Source: an uncultured beta proteobacterium
Lineage (GTDB): Bacteria > Pseudomonadota > Gammaproteobacteria > Burkholderiales > Burkholderiaceae_C
NCBI GenBank assembly: GCA_903886165.1
Contig: CAISLL010000408.1
Span: forward strand, 1 to 8,907
Reading direction: 5' to 3'
Length of the DNA stretch: 8,907 nucleotides
The notes under the pieces are model-generated. The model made no database searches and was not told where the DNA came from. It saw only the letters and a list, made by a program, of their open reading frames with translations. Positions 1 through 5,218 of the stretch are shown here, piece by piece. The first letter of the stretch is position 1; every line of letters starts with the position of its first letter. A program made the translations under genes and the position numbers.

Positions 1-370
1 CAACATGGTGCCTTTCATCGACGTGATGCTGGTGCTCTTGATCATCTTCATGGTCACCGCGCCCCTGATCGCACCCAGCGTGATTGACCTGCCCAGCGTC
101 GGTAAGGCCGCCCAGCGGCCCGATCAGGTGATACAGGTCATCATTGGAAAAGACGAGGCGCTGCAACTCAAACTCAAGGACACCACATCAGGCATCAGCC
201 TGAAGGCTTTGGCAAGCGCCGTCAAGCAAGCGCAAAACGGCGTGCCCAACACAGCCGTGGTCATCAGCGCTGACAAGTCCGTGAAATACGAGGCAGTCGT
301 CAAGGTCATGGACACCCTGCAGCGCGCCGGTGTGGCCCGGGTGGGCCTGTCGGTGCAATTGGCCCCCTAA
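1..370 (+). CDS. tolR: TolR, C-terminal part (partial at window start)
   Basis: This is the 3' portion of an ExbD/TolR-family protein; the 5' end lies outside the window and the reading frame is open from base 2. The visible protein begins at the transmembrane helix (MVPFIDVMLVLLIIFMVTAP), which contains the conserved membrane aspartate of the family (in FIDVML). In TolQR and ExbBD that residue takes part in proton-driven force transduction. A periplasmic domain of about 95 residues follows, with the usual ending in which the protein computes on residues such as VVISADKSVKYEAVVKVMDTL. TolR works with TolQ and TolA in the inner membrane to energise outer-membrane constriction at division. The stop codon is 19 nt before the tolA start, consistent with a tolQRA operon. 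Only about 122 residues are visible. The choice of TolR over ExbD rests mainly on the TolA gene immediately downstream. Confidence 0.93.
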   Translation, partial: NMVPFIDVMLVLLIIFMVTAPLIAPSVIDLPSVGKAAQRPDQVIQVIIGKDEALQLKLKDTTSGISLKALASAVKQAQNGVPNTAVVISADKSVKYEAVVKVMDTLQRAGVARVGLSVQLAP

Positions 371-389
371 CCGCTTGCAGCGCGCACCC

Positions 390-1295
390 ATGAATGCTGC
401 GGCCAACCGCCTTGAATTTGCGCCACCCGGCACACCGGGGCTGCTGCGCGGGCTGCTGCTTGCAGCACTGGTTCATGTACTGCTGGTGGGCGCACTGACC
501 TGGGGTGTGCGCTGGAAACGTGAAGTACAAATCGTCAGCGCTGAGGCCGAACTCTGGGCCACCGTGCCAGTGGAAGCTGCACCCAGACTTCAAAAACCAC
601 CGCCTGAGCCCACGCCACCACCCGAGGCGCCAAAACCCCTGCCAAAGCCGGCACCCGCACCACAACCCGTGGTTGAGCCGCCCAAGGTGGACATCACCCT
701 GGAGCAGGAGAAACGTCGAATTCTGAAACAAAAACAACTCGACCTCGAAAAGCAGGAAGAAAAGCTGCGACTGACCAGACAACAGCAAGACAAGCTCAAG
801 CTGGAAAAGCAGCAGGCAGAAAAACTGAAACTGGAGAAGCTCAAAGCCGACAAGCTCAAAAAAGAACTGGCCGACAAAACGAAACAGGCCCAGGACAAAA
901 AACTTCTGGAGGCTCAGGCCAGACAGCTTGAAGCCCAGCGCGAAAAAAACCTGCAACGCCTGGCCGGGCTGGCGGGCGCCAGCGGCGGCACCACCGCCAC
1001 TGGCCCCGCGCTCAAATCCGCCGGTCCTTCCGCCAGTTATGCCGGACGCATTCGCGCTCGCATCAAGCCCAACATCGTCTTCACTGACGACATTGTGGGC
1101 AACCCGAGCGCTGATGTGGAGGTGCGCACCGCGCCCGATGGCACCATCGTCGCACGCAAATTGATCAAGTCCAGCGGCGATAAGGCCTGGGACGATGCCG
1201 TGCTGAAAGCCATCGACAAAACCGAAGTGCTGCCGCGCGACACTGACGGCCGCGTGCCGCCGGTGCTGGAAATCAACTTCAGAGCCAAAGATTAG
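390..1295 (+). CDS. tolA: TolA, cell envelope integrity/translocation protein
   Basis: This 301-residue protein has the full TolA layout. A short cytoplasmic N-terminus is followed by one transmembrane helix at about residues 18-40, a proline-rich stretch (about 65-95), a long K/E/Q/L-rich helical stalk (about 105-195), a small Gly/Ala/Thr/Ser linker, and a C-terminal TonB/TolA-type globular domain (about 217-301). The globular domain is recognisable from YAGRIRARIKPNIVF and the TAPDGTIV/SSGDKAWDDAV segment. TolA links the TolQR motor to Pal/TolB and the outer membrane. I start at the ATG at 390, because upstream in-frame codons would overlap tolR and add a non-hydrophobic tail; no strong ribosome-binding site is visible. 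The proteins usually encoded next (TolB, Pal) are not found: the next gene is an unrelated response regulator 242 nt away. Confidence 0.95.
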   Translation: MNAAANRLEFAPPGTPGLLRGLLLAALVHVLLVGALTWGVRWKREVQIVSAEAELWATVPVEAAPRLQKPPPEPTPPPEAPKPLPKPAPAPQPVVEPPKVDITLEQEKRRILKQKQLDLEKQEEKLRLTRQQQDKLKLEKQQAEKLKLEKLKADKLKKELADKTKQAQDKKLLEAQARQLEAQREKNLQRLAGLAGASGGTTATGPALKSAGPSASYAGRIRARIKPNIVFTDDIVGNPSADVEVRTAPDGTIVARKLIKSSGDKAWDDAVLKAIDKTEVLPRDTDGRVPPVLEINFRAKD

Positions 1296-1298
1296 ACA

Positions 1299-1334
1299 GT
1301 GCCGGAATCGTCAACCCGACTTGAGCGTCGGCAC
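1299..1334 (+). terminator. possible tolA terminator hairpin
   Basis: Just after the tolA stop, GTGCCG (1299-1304) pairs with CGGCAC (1329-1334), and inside it TCAA pairs with TTGA around a CCCGAC loop. This could fold as a two-part hairpin ending the tolQRA transcript. There is no T-run after it, so it would not be a strong intrinsic terminator. Confidence 0.3.
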
Positions 1335-1374
1335 GTACAGCCCTACCGATTCTCACATTGGTCTAGAAACTGAC

Positions 1375-1393
1375 GCATGAGAAATTTGTACTT
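1375..1393 (+). promoter_or_regulatory. candidate activator-binding site upstream of first receiver gene
   Basis: The segment GCATGAGAAATTTGTACTT matches GCCTGATCAAAATGTACTT at 2013-2031 in 14 of 19 positions. In both copies TGTACTT begins exactly 100 nt before the GG of the downstream sigma54 element, which puts it near -125 from the predicted start of transcription. That is the usual range for an enhancer bound by an NtrC-type activator. The best candidate protein is the activator encoded at 5219-6643. The role is inferred from position and repetition only. Confidence 0.4.
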
Positions 1394-1424
1394 GAGTGCG
1401 CGACCAACAGCAGAAAAATGCCGC

Positions 1425-1449
1425 AATTGCCGTCACGCAACGGCAAATT
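1425..1449. repeat. inverted repeat upstream of first receiver gene
   Basis: AATTGCCG (1425-1432) and CGGCAAATT (1441-1449) form an imperfect inverted repeat with an 8-nt centre and one extra base in the right arm. It lies between tolA and the sigma54 promoter at 1486, centred roughly 75 nt before the expected transcription start. It could be a weak terminator for read-through from tolA or a protein-binding dyad. No matching copy was found before the other two sigma54 promoters. Confidence 0.35.
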
Positions 1450-1456
1450 GTTGATC
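1444..1456 (-). promoter_or_regulatory. IHF-like site, promoter 1
   Basis: On the minus strand this reads GATCAACAATTTG, one mismatch from the IHF consensus WATCAANNNNTTR. Its TGTTGAT core (plus strand) begins 38 nt before the -24 GG of the sigma54 promoter, the same distance as the related site at 2082-2094. A bend here between enhancer and promoter would fit sigma54 activation. Confidence 0.4.
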
Positions 1457-1485
1457 TTCAATAGGTCAGCCATGAATAACGGTCA

Positions 1486-1502
1486 AGGCATGGGACTTGC
1501 TT
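1486..1502 (+). promoter_or_regulatory. sigma54 (-24/-12) promoter before first receiver gene
   Basis: AGGCATGGGACTTGCTT agrees with the sigma54 consensus TGGCACG-N4-TTGCW except for the first base and one base in the -24 box. The invariant GG (1487-1488) and GC (1499-1500) have the required 10-nt gap. Transcription should begin near 1511, leaving an untranslated leader of about 26 nt that contains the ribosome-binding site for the start at 1538. Confidence 0.75.
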
Positions 1503-1523
1503 TGGGAATTCTTGATGACTTTC

Positions 1524-1529
1524 AAGAGG
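1524..1529 (+). promoter_or_regulatory. ribosome-binding site for ATG 1538
   Basis: AAGAGG lies 8 nt before the ATG at 1538. With the sigma54 element just upstream, it favours this start over the in-frame ATGs at 1418 and 1472, both of which lie before the predicted transcription start. Confidence 0.6.
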
Positions 1530-1537
1530 CACCCAGA

Positions 1538-1948
1538 ATGAGAAAAAAAGCCGAAATCCTGGTGGTTGACGATGAGGAAATCGTTCGACTGAGCTTTGCC
1601 AGATCGTTGAAAAGCGAGTACTGCAACGTCGAAACGGCCTGCAACGGGCAAGATGCCTTGCAAGTCATGGGGGAACGTGCTTTTGATGTCATCCTGCTTG
1701 ACCTGAAAATGCCGGGAATGAACGGCATGGTGATTCTCCAGACCATCAAGAATCGCTGGCCGGAGAGCGAGGTGATCATCATCACAGGGTACCCAGCCGT
1801 TGAAACGGCCAAGGAAGCGGTCAAGTTGGGTGCGTATGACTACCTGGCCAAACCAGCCGGCCCCGACGATGTGATCAATGCAGCAAATGCCGCGATGCTT
1901 CACAAAAGGTGGATGTTGCGCAGCGCCCACCAACCGTCAGCTGTATAA
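1538..1948 (+). CDS. single-domain response regulator (receiver only)
   Basis: This 136-residue protein is essentially one CheY-like receiver domain with no output domain. It has the acidic pair D11/D12, the phosphorylated aspartate D55 in LLDLKMPG, the switch residue T83 in IIITGY, and the conserved lysine K105 in YLAKP. The receiver resembles those of NtrC-type regulators (AVETAKEAVKLGAYDY). A 30-residue C-terminal tail, part of it basic, shows no recognisable domain. It is preceded by its own sigma54 promoter and a good ribosome-binding site, which set the start at 1538. It lies next to a receiver-membrane protein and a respiratory cytochrome pair, with a histidine kinase on the opposite strand. 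It could shuttle or drain phosphate from that kinase, or act by protein contact. Receiver identity is firm; partner and role are inferred. Confidence 0.93.
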   Translation: MRKKAEILVVDDEEIVRLSFARSLKSEYCNVETACNGQDALQVMGERAFDVILLDLKMPGMNGMVILQTIKNRWPESEVIIITGYPAVETAKEAVKLGAYDYLAKPAGPDDVINAANAAMLHKRWMLRSAHQPSAV

Positions 1949-2012
1949 AAAAACTATTGCGACGGCTGTCACGGTTTCTCTTGGGACAAGGCCCCTTTCA
2001 CCCACGACAACT

Positions 2013-2031
2013 GCCTGATCAAAATGTACTT
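2013..2031 (+). promoter_or_regulatory. candidate activator-binding site upstream of second receiver gene
   Basis: GCCTGATCAAAATGTACTT is the second copy of the motif at 1375-1393 (14 of 19 identical). Its TGTACTT begins exactly 100 nt before the -24 GG at 2125. It sits in the 296-nt gap between the two receiver genes, where no gene is evident. This is a candidate enhancer for the NtrC-type activator. Confidence 0.4.
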
Positions 2032-2081
2032 CAATTCAGTCCAGTGCCTGAAGACATCACCAGAATTCCTGAAAATGGCGC

Positions 2082-2094
2082 CAGGCTGTTGATT
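2082..2094 (-). promoter_or_regulatory. IHF-like site, promoter 2
   Basis: The minus strand reads AATCAACAGCCTG, one mismatch from the IHF consensus WATCAANNNNTTR. Its plus-strand TGTTGAT starts 38 nt before the -24 GG, identical to the spacing at promoter 1. It is also enclosed by a short inverted repeat, GCGCCAG (2078-2084) and CTGGCGC (2117-2123), the right arm of which abuts the -24 box. Confidence 0.4.
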
Positions 2095-2123
2095 TCAAAG
2101 GATTTTTAATAACAAACTGGCGC

Positions 2124-2139
2124 TGGCACAAAGAATGCG
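2124..2139 (+). promoter_or_regulatory. sigma54 (-24/-12) promoter before receiver-membrane gene
   Basis: TGGCACAAAGAATGCG keeps the full TGGCAC -24 box and the -12 GC (2137-2138) with GG-N10-GC spacing; only the first base of TTGC differs. Transcription should start near 2149, giving a leader of about 95 nt before the ATG at 2245. Confidence 0.75.
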
Positions 2140-2231
2140 TAACAAGGTCAAGTCGGCAAGTAACGTCAATTGGTGCAACAAGATTTCGACTTCAAGGCGG
2201 GTGGCAATCACGCAGACCTGGCCAGATTTTT

Positions 2232-2237
2232 AAGGAG
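2232..2237 (+). promoter_or_regulatory. ribosome-binding site for ATG 2245
   Basis: AAGGAG lies 7 nt before the ATG at 2245. It decides for this start over an in-frame TTG at 2170, which would add 25 residues without receiver homology. Confidence 0.75.
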
Positions 2238-2244
2238 AACTGTC

Positions 2245-2976
2245 ATGAGCGCGCTACGTAAAGTTCTGGTCGTCGATGATGATCCTGTCGTTGGCACAAG
2301 CTTCAAACGGGTACTTTGCAAAGACAAGGGTTACGTTGTCATCACAGCCCAAAATGCAGCCGAGGCACTGGAACGAATCCGTGAGCAGGCCTACGACCTG
2401 GTCTTTACCGACATCAAGATGCCCGGCATGGATGGCGTTGAGTTGACCGAGCGTGTCAAGGCCAGACAACCGTGGACACCTGTGGTCATCATCACGGGTT
2501 ATGGCACGCTGGCCAATGAACAAAGGGCCAAAGCTGCGGGTGTGTCAGACTTTATGCACAAGCCGCTTTCACCGGAAATGATCGAAGAAAGCGCCAGCCA
2601 TGCACTCGACAAAACAGAAGCTGCCCTTGTTTTGCCACAACAGGCGAAGGTGGCCGAAGCAGTGCACATTGAAATGACCGAGGCGCGCAGCCACTTCAAA
2701 ACTTCGGCACTGCTGCTGGCTGCACCCCTGATGGGCCTGGCCTATGCGTTGTTGCTTCCAGTCATCGGATTGGCCATGCTGGCCTGGTTCGGCGGGCGAG
2801 CCCTCTTTGAAGTACTGGCAAAAATGGAAACGCGTGGTCGCGTGAAAGATATTGCCCTTTTTCTGGCAGCACCTTTTATCGGCCTGGTCTACGCCTTGAT
2901 GCTTCCTGCAGTGGGCCTTGGCATGCTGTTCTGGGTCGGCTGGCAAGCCTTGAAGGCAAAGGCGGTGGTGGAATAA
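2245..2976 (+). CDS. response regulator: receiver domain fused to duplicated membrane module
   Basis: This 243-residue protein has an unusual build. Residues 5-122 are a receiver domain with D11-D13, phosphoacceptor D56 in VFTDIKMPG, T84 in IIITGY and K106 in FMHKP. After a linker (about 123-150) come two hydrophobic segments, about 155-188 and 203-236, that are copies of each other with a 49-residue period. Both follow the pattern AAPxxGLxYALxLPxxGLxMLxWxGxxAL. Each is long enough for one membrane helix or a proline-kinked hairpin, so the receiver is probably tethered to the inner membrane. No DNA-binding or enzymatic output domain is present. The gene has its own sigma54 promoter and ends just before the terminator/promoter element ahead of the cytochrome pair. 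Its neighbours suggest it senses phosphorylation at the membrane and may touch the cytochrome complex or the kinase. I do not recognise a named family with this fusion. Confidence 0.9.
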   Translation: MSALRKVLVVDDDPVVGTSFKRVLCKDKGYVVITAQNAAEALERIREQAYDLVFTDIKMPGMDGVELTERVKARQPWTPVVIITGYGTLANEQRAKAAGVSDFMHKPLSPEMIEESASHALDKTEAALVLPQQAKVAEAVHIEMTEARSHFKTSALLLAAPLMGLAYALLLPVIGLAMLAWFGGRALFEVLAKMETRGRVKDIALFLAAPFIGLVYALMLPAVGLGMLFWVGWQALKAKAVVE

Positions 2977-3029
2977 ATCAGCCAGCAGTGCACGTTCCAT
3001 CTTCATTGCTGCGCTGCCATGAGAACAAT

Positions 3030-3065
3030 AACCATCAAGGCACCTTGTTTGCCTTGATGGTTTTT
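3030..3065 (+). terminator. intrinsic terminator after receiver-membrane gene
   Basis: A perfect 13-bp inverted repeat, AACCATCAAGGCA (3030-3042) and TGCCTTGATGGTT (3050-3062), encloses a 7-nt loop and runs into TTTTT (3061-3065). This is a textbook rho-independent terminator for the transcript reading from 2245-2976. It overlaps the sigma54 promoter of the next gene. Confidence 0.85.
3038..3054 (+). promoter_or_regulatory. sigma54 promoter before the cytochrome pair, inside the hairpin
   Basis: AGGCACCTTGTTTGCCT keeps GGCAC and TTGC with GG (3039-3040) and GC (3051-3052) correctly spaced. The -24 box is the inner left arm of the terminator hairpin and the -12 box begins in its right arm. 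Transcription should begin near 3063, giving a leader of about 33 nt before the ATG at 3097. A caution: a stem ending in GGCA with a 7-nt loop automatically supplies part of the consensus. The two other sigma54 elements nearby make a real promoter more likely. Confidence 0.65.
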
Positions 3066-3082
3066 CCGAATGAAGGATTCTC

Positions 3083-3088
3083 GAGGAG
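3083..3088 (+). promoter_or_regulatory. ribosome-binding site for ATG 3097
   Basis: GAGGAG lies 8 nt before the ATG at 3097 and selects it over the in-frame ATG at 3070. The latter would put nine extra residues (MKDSRGVTL) before the signal peptide and sits only a few nt past the predicted transcription start. Confidence 0.75.
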
Positions 3089-3096
3089 TAACTCTG

Positions 3097-4512
3097 ATGA
3101 TCAGCTACTTGACAACAGGCAAGACGCCCACGCCGTGTTTTAAAAAAGCCTGGTTGCTTGCAACTTCCGTCACGCTGGCGCTGCTGATGGGCAGCACCGG
3201 TGTGCACGCTGAAGGCGTTGAATTGTCTGAAGAGACGCAGGCTTGCCTGACATGTCACGACAAAGAAGGCGAACAAAAAAAGCTGAACGACGGCGAAATG
3301 CTTTCCCTGCATGTTTCCACCCAAGCCTTTGTTGAGTCCATGCACAGGGACACAGACTGTGAGGACTGCCACTCAGATATCGACGCCAAAACTCACGGCA
3401 AAAAAATCGCCAGCATTGAAAGCAAAAGGGCATACACCCTGAGCATGGGAGATTCATGTCTGGAATGTCACAAGAAAAATGTGGCGGCCTATGAGGACAG
3501 TCTGCACGCTGCACTCGTCAAGGAAGGCAGCAAACCCGGCAGAAAGGATGCACCGCTGTGCTCCACCTGTCACAACCCGCACACGGTCAGGTCTGTAAAA
3601 ATTGTCCAACCCATCACAGCGACGCCCTGCGCCGGTTGTCACGAAGCCATCTTTGACGCCTACGCCAAAGATGTCCATGGGCAAGAACGCATGGCCAAGG
3701 GCAAAACTGCGCCCATTTGTTCCGATTGCCACAAGGCGCATGACATCCAGGCATCCTCCTTCGGCAACTCCATCAAAGATGCCTGCCTGGGTTGCCACAA
3801 GGAGGCCGTCACGCAGCACAAGGACTGGTTACCGAACACAGGTCGCCACTTTGAAGCGATTTCATGCCCCGTCTGTCATGCGCCGGACGCCGAACGTCGG
3901 GTCAATCTCAGGCTTTATGACGACGTGGCAAAACGTCAAGTTTCAGAAAAATTGGGTGTGCCACAGTTTGAAATACGCGCCAATACCGCTGACGCCAAAA
4001 ACATGGGGCTCGATGAGCGGGCCCTGTGGAGTCTTCTCAAGGAATTCAACCAACCCGGTAACACAGGGAAAACAATTTTGCGTGGTCGCCTGGAGGTTCG
4101 CTCCGGGGTTGATGCACATCAGATCAGTGAAAAATCAAGAGCCATCAAAGACTGCAAGGTCTGCCACCAAGCCGACGCCAAAGCATTCCAAAGTGTGTCG
4201 CTCACTGTCGCCGGCCCAGATGGCCGCCCCATTCGCCATGGCGTCCAGAAAGACGTGTTGACGTCCCTGTTGGCGACCGAATCAATCCGTGGCTTTTATG
4301 CCATTGGCAGCACGCGGATCAAGCTGCTGGATGTCCTGCTGGTGGTGGTGGTGCTCGGGGCCATCAGCGTGCCACTGGGGCACATGACAATCAAGCGGCT
4401 ATTCAAAGGCGTGCGTGACAAGCGTGAGGCTGAAGCTCTTGCGGCGGCGGCGAACGAAGAGGTTCAGGCATCTCGCGGTGTTGACCAAAACGGTGACGAT
4501 GGCAAAAAATAG
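3097..4512 (+). CDS. nonahaem c-type cytochrome, membrane-anchored
   Basis: This 471-residue protein has a signal peptide (basic segment, hydrophobic run about 19-31, likely cleavage after GVHA at about 38). It then carries nine CxxCH haem-c sites at C50, C88, C121, C155, C178, C208, C230, C257 and C353. Eight lie within about 210 residues; the ninth follows a haem-free stretch of about 90 residues. A single membrane helix at about 408-428 is followed by a charged, alanine-rich tail (about 430-471), predicted to be cytoplasmic. The protein should be held in the inner membrane with its haems in the periplasm, carrying electrons to or from the b-type cytochrome encoded 12 nt downstream. Geobacter CbcL has nine c haems and a HydC/FdnI-type b domain in one chain, so this pair looks like a split counterpart. 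Spacing, strand and the shared upstream sigma54 promoter indicate one operon. Direction of electron flow and the terminal acceptor are not shown by sequence. Confidence 0.92.
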   Translation: MISYLTTGKTPTPCFKKAWLLATSVTLALLMGSTGVHAEGVELSEETQACLTCHDKEGEQKKLNDGEMLSLHVSTQAFVESMHRDTDCEDCHSDIDAKTHGKKIASIESKRAYTLSMGDSCLECHKKNVAAYEDSLHAALVKEGSKPGRKDAPLCSTCHNPHTVRSVKIVQPITATPCAGCHEAIFDAYAKDVHGQERMAKGKTAPICSDCHKAHDIQASSFGNSIKDACLGCHKEAVTQHKDWLPNTGRHFEAISCPVCHAPDAERRVNLRLYDDVAKRQVSEKLGVPQFEIRANTADAKNMGLDERALWSLLKEFNQPGNTGKTILRGRLEVRSGVDAHQISEKSRAIKDCKVCHQADAKAFQSVSLTVAGPDGRPIRHGVQKDVLTSLLATESIRGFYAIGSTRIKLLDVLLVVVVLGAISVPLGHMTIKRLFKGVRDKREAEALAAAANEEVQASRGVDQNGDDGKK

Positions 4513-4524
4513 CAGGACAGAATC

Positions 4525-5172
4525 ATGCAAAAACTCTATATCAATCCGCTTCCTGTCAGGATCTGGCACTGGACCAACGCCTTGGGTTTTGTCCTGTTGA
4601 TTGCGACTGGGCTGCAAATCAGGTACCTCGACCTGTTCCAGTGGATGTCATTCAGAACAGCCGTTGTGGCCCACAACTGGGTTGGTTTTGTGCTGATTGC
4701 CAATTTCTTCCTGTGGCTGGGTTTTCATCTGTTCACTGACAAGATCAAGGTCTACCACCCTGAAATCAGTCCAGTGAAGTATTTCCGCGCGAGTTTCCGG
4801 CAAATGCAGTTTTATGGCTACGGCATCTTCAAGGGCGACCCCAATCCGCATCATCCAAGTGCCTACCGCAAGTTCAATGCCTTGCAGAGCATGCTTTACC
4901 AGATCATCATGCTGCTGCTGCTGCCGCTGCAATTTTTCACCGGCATACTGCTGTGGGATGTGACGCGCTTTGCGTCAATGGTGGATATGTTTGGCGGCTT
5001 GCGGGTGGTTGATACAGTGCATGTGCTGCTTTTTATCCTGTTCAGTGGGTTCATCATCGTCCATGTCTACCTGGCCAGCCTGGGCCACACACCCTCGGCA
5101 CATTTCAAGGCCATGATCACAGGCTACGAGGAAGTTGAAGACGAACCGAACCACCCGAACGCATCCAAATAG
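4525..5172 (+). CDS. dihaem b-type cytochrome, HydC/FdnI (cytochrome b561) family
   Basis: This 215-residue integral membrane protein has four predicted helices (about 13-32, 51-70, 122-143, 163-185). It opens with the family-type segment PVRIWHWTNALGFVLLIATG. Histidines H15, H50, H166 and H180 fall in or next to helices 1, 2 and 4 at the positions expected to ligate two b haems, as in the cytochrome b subunits of NiFe hydrogenase and formate dehydrogenase-N. The likely job is to exchange electrons between the quinone pool and the periplasmic nonahaem cytochrome encoded just upstream. AGGA at 4514-4517 serves as a plausible ribosome-binding site, 7 nt before the ATG. No hydrogenase, formate dehydrogenase or molybdoenzyme gene is present in the window, so the partner must be the cytochrome c. 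The acidic, polar C-terminus (about 197-215) is presumably cytoplasmic. Confidence 0.9.
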   Translation: MQKLYINPLPVRIWHWTNALGFVLLIATGLQIRYLDLFQWMSFRTAVVAHNWVGFVLIANFFLWLGFHLFTDKIKVYHPEISPVKYFRASFRQMQFYGYGIFKGDPNPHHPSAYRKFNALQSMLYQIIMLLLLPLQFFTGILLWDVTRFASMVDMFGGLRVVDTVHVLLFILFSGFIIVHVYLASLGHTPSAHFKAMITGYEEVEDEPNHPNASK

Positions 5173-5181
5173 ATTTTGCAA

Positions 5182-5201
5182 GCCGCTGCCCACACTGCGG
5201 C
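5182..5201. terminator. weak hairpin between convergent operons
   Basis: GCCGC (5182-5186) and GCGGC (5197-5201) can pair around a 10-nt loop in the 46-nt gap between the two convergent coding regions. There is no T-run on either side of note. It might act as a weak bidirectional terminator, or be nothing. Confidence 0.25.
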
Positions 5202-5218
5202 GGAAGGCAACACAAAAA

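Noticed and set aside
523..532. AAGTACAAAT in tolA, reverse complement of the ATTTGTACTT at the first candidate enhancer
   Set aside because: It lies in coding sequence, has no sigma54 element at a suitable distance, and is probably chance.
780..900. Short near-repeats in tolA (KLKLEK-like units)
   Set aside because: Ordinary low-complexity coiled-coil stalk of TolA, not an independent repeat array.
306..956. Long minus-strand reading frame opposite tolA, rich in Phe/Leu
   Set aside because: It is the complement of the Lys/Glu/Gln-rich stalk codons of tolA, which rarely produce stops on the other strand.
1909..2109. 66-residue plus-strand reading frame between the two receiver genes
   Set aside because: It starts inside the first receiver gene, has no ribosome-binding site or recognisable domain, and overlaps the candidate regulatory sites.
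2994..3008. ATCTTCA upstream of the cytochrome promoter, resembling the sequence after TGTTGAT at promoter 1
   Set aside because: The distance to the -24 GG is 40 nt instead of 33, and the IHF-like core is missing. I found no clear third copy of the phased motifs at this promoter.
3602..4261. Plus-strand frame of 219 residues inside the nonahaem cytochrome gene
   Set aside because: It is a frame-shifted shadow of the real gene, with no haem motifs or family features.
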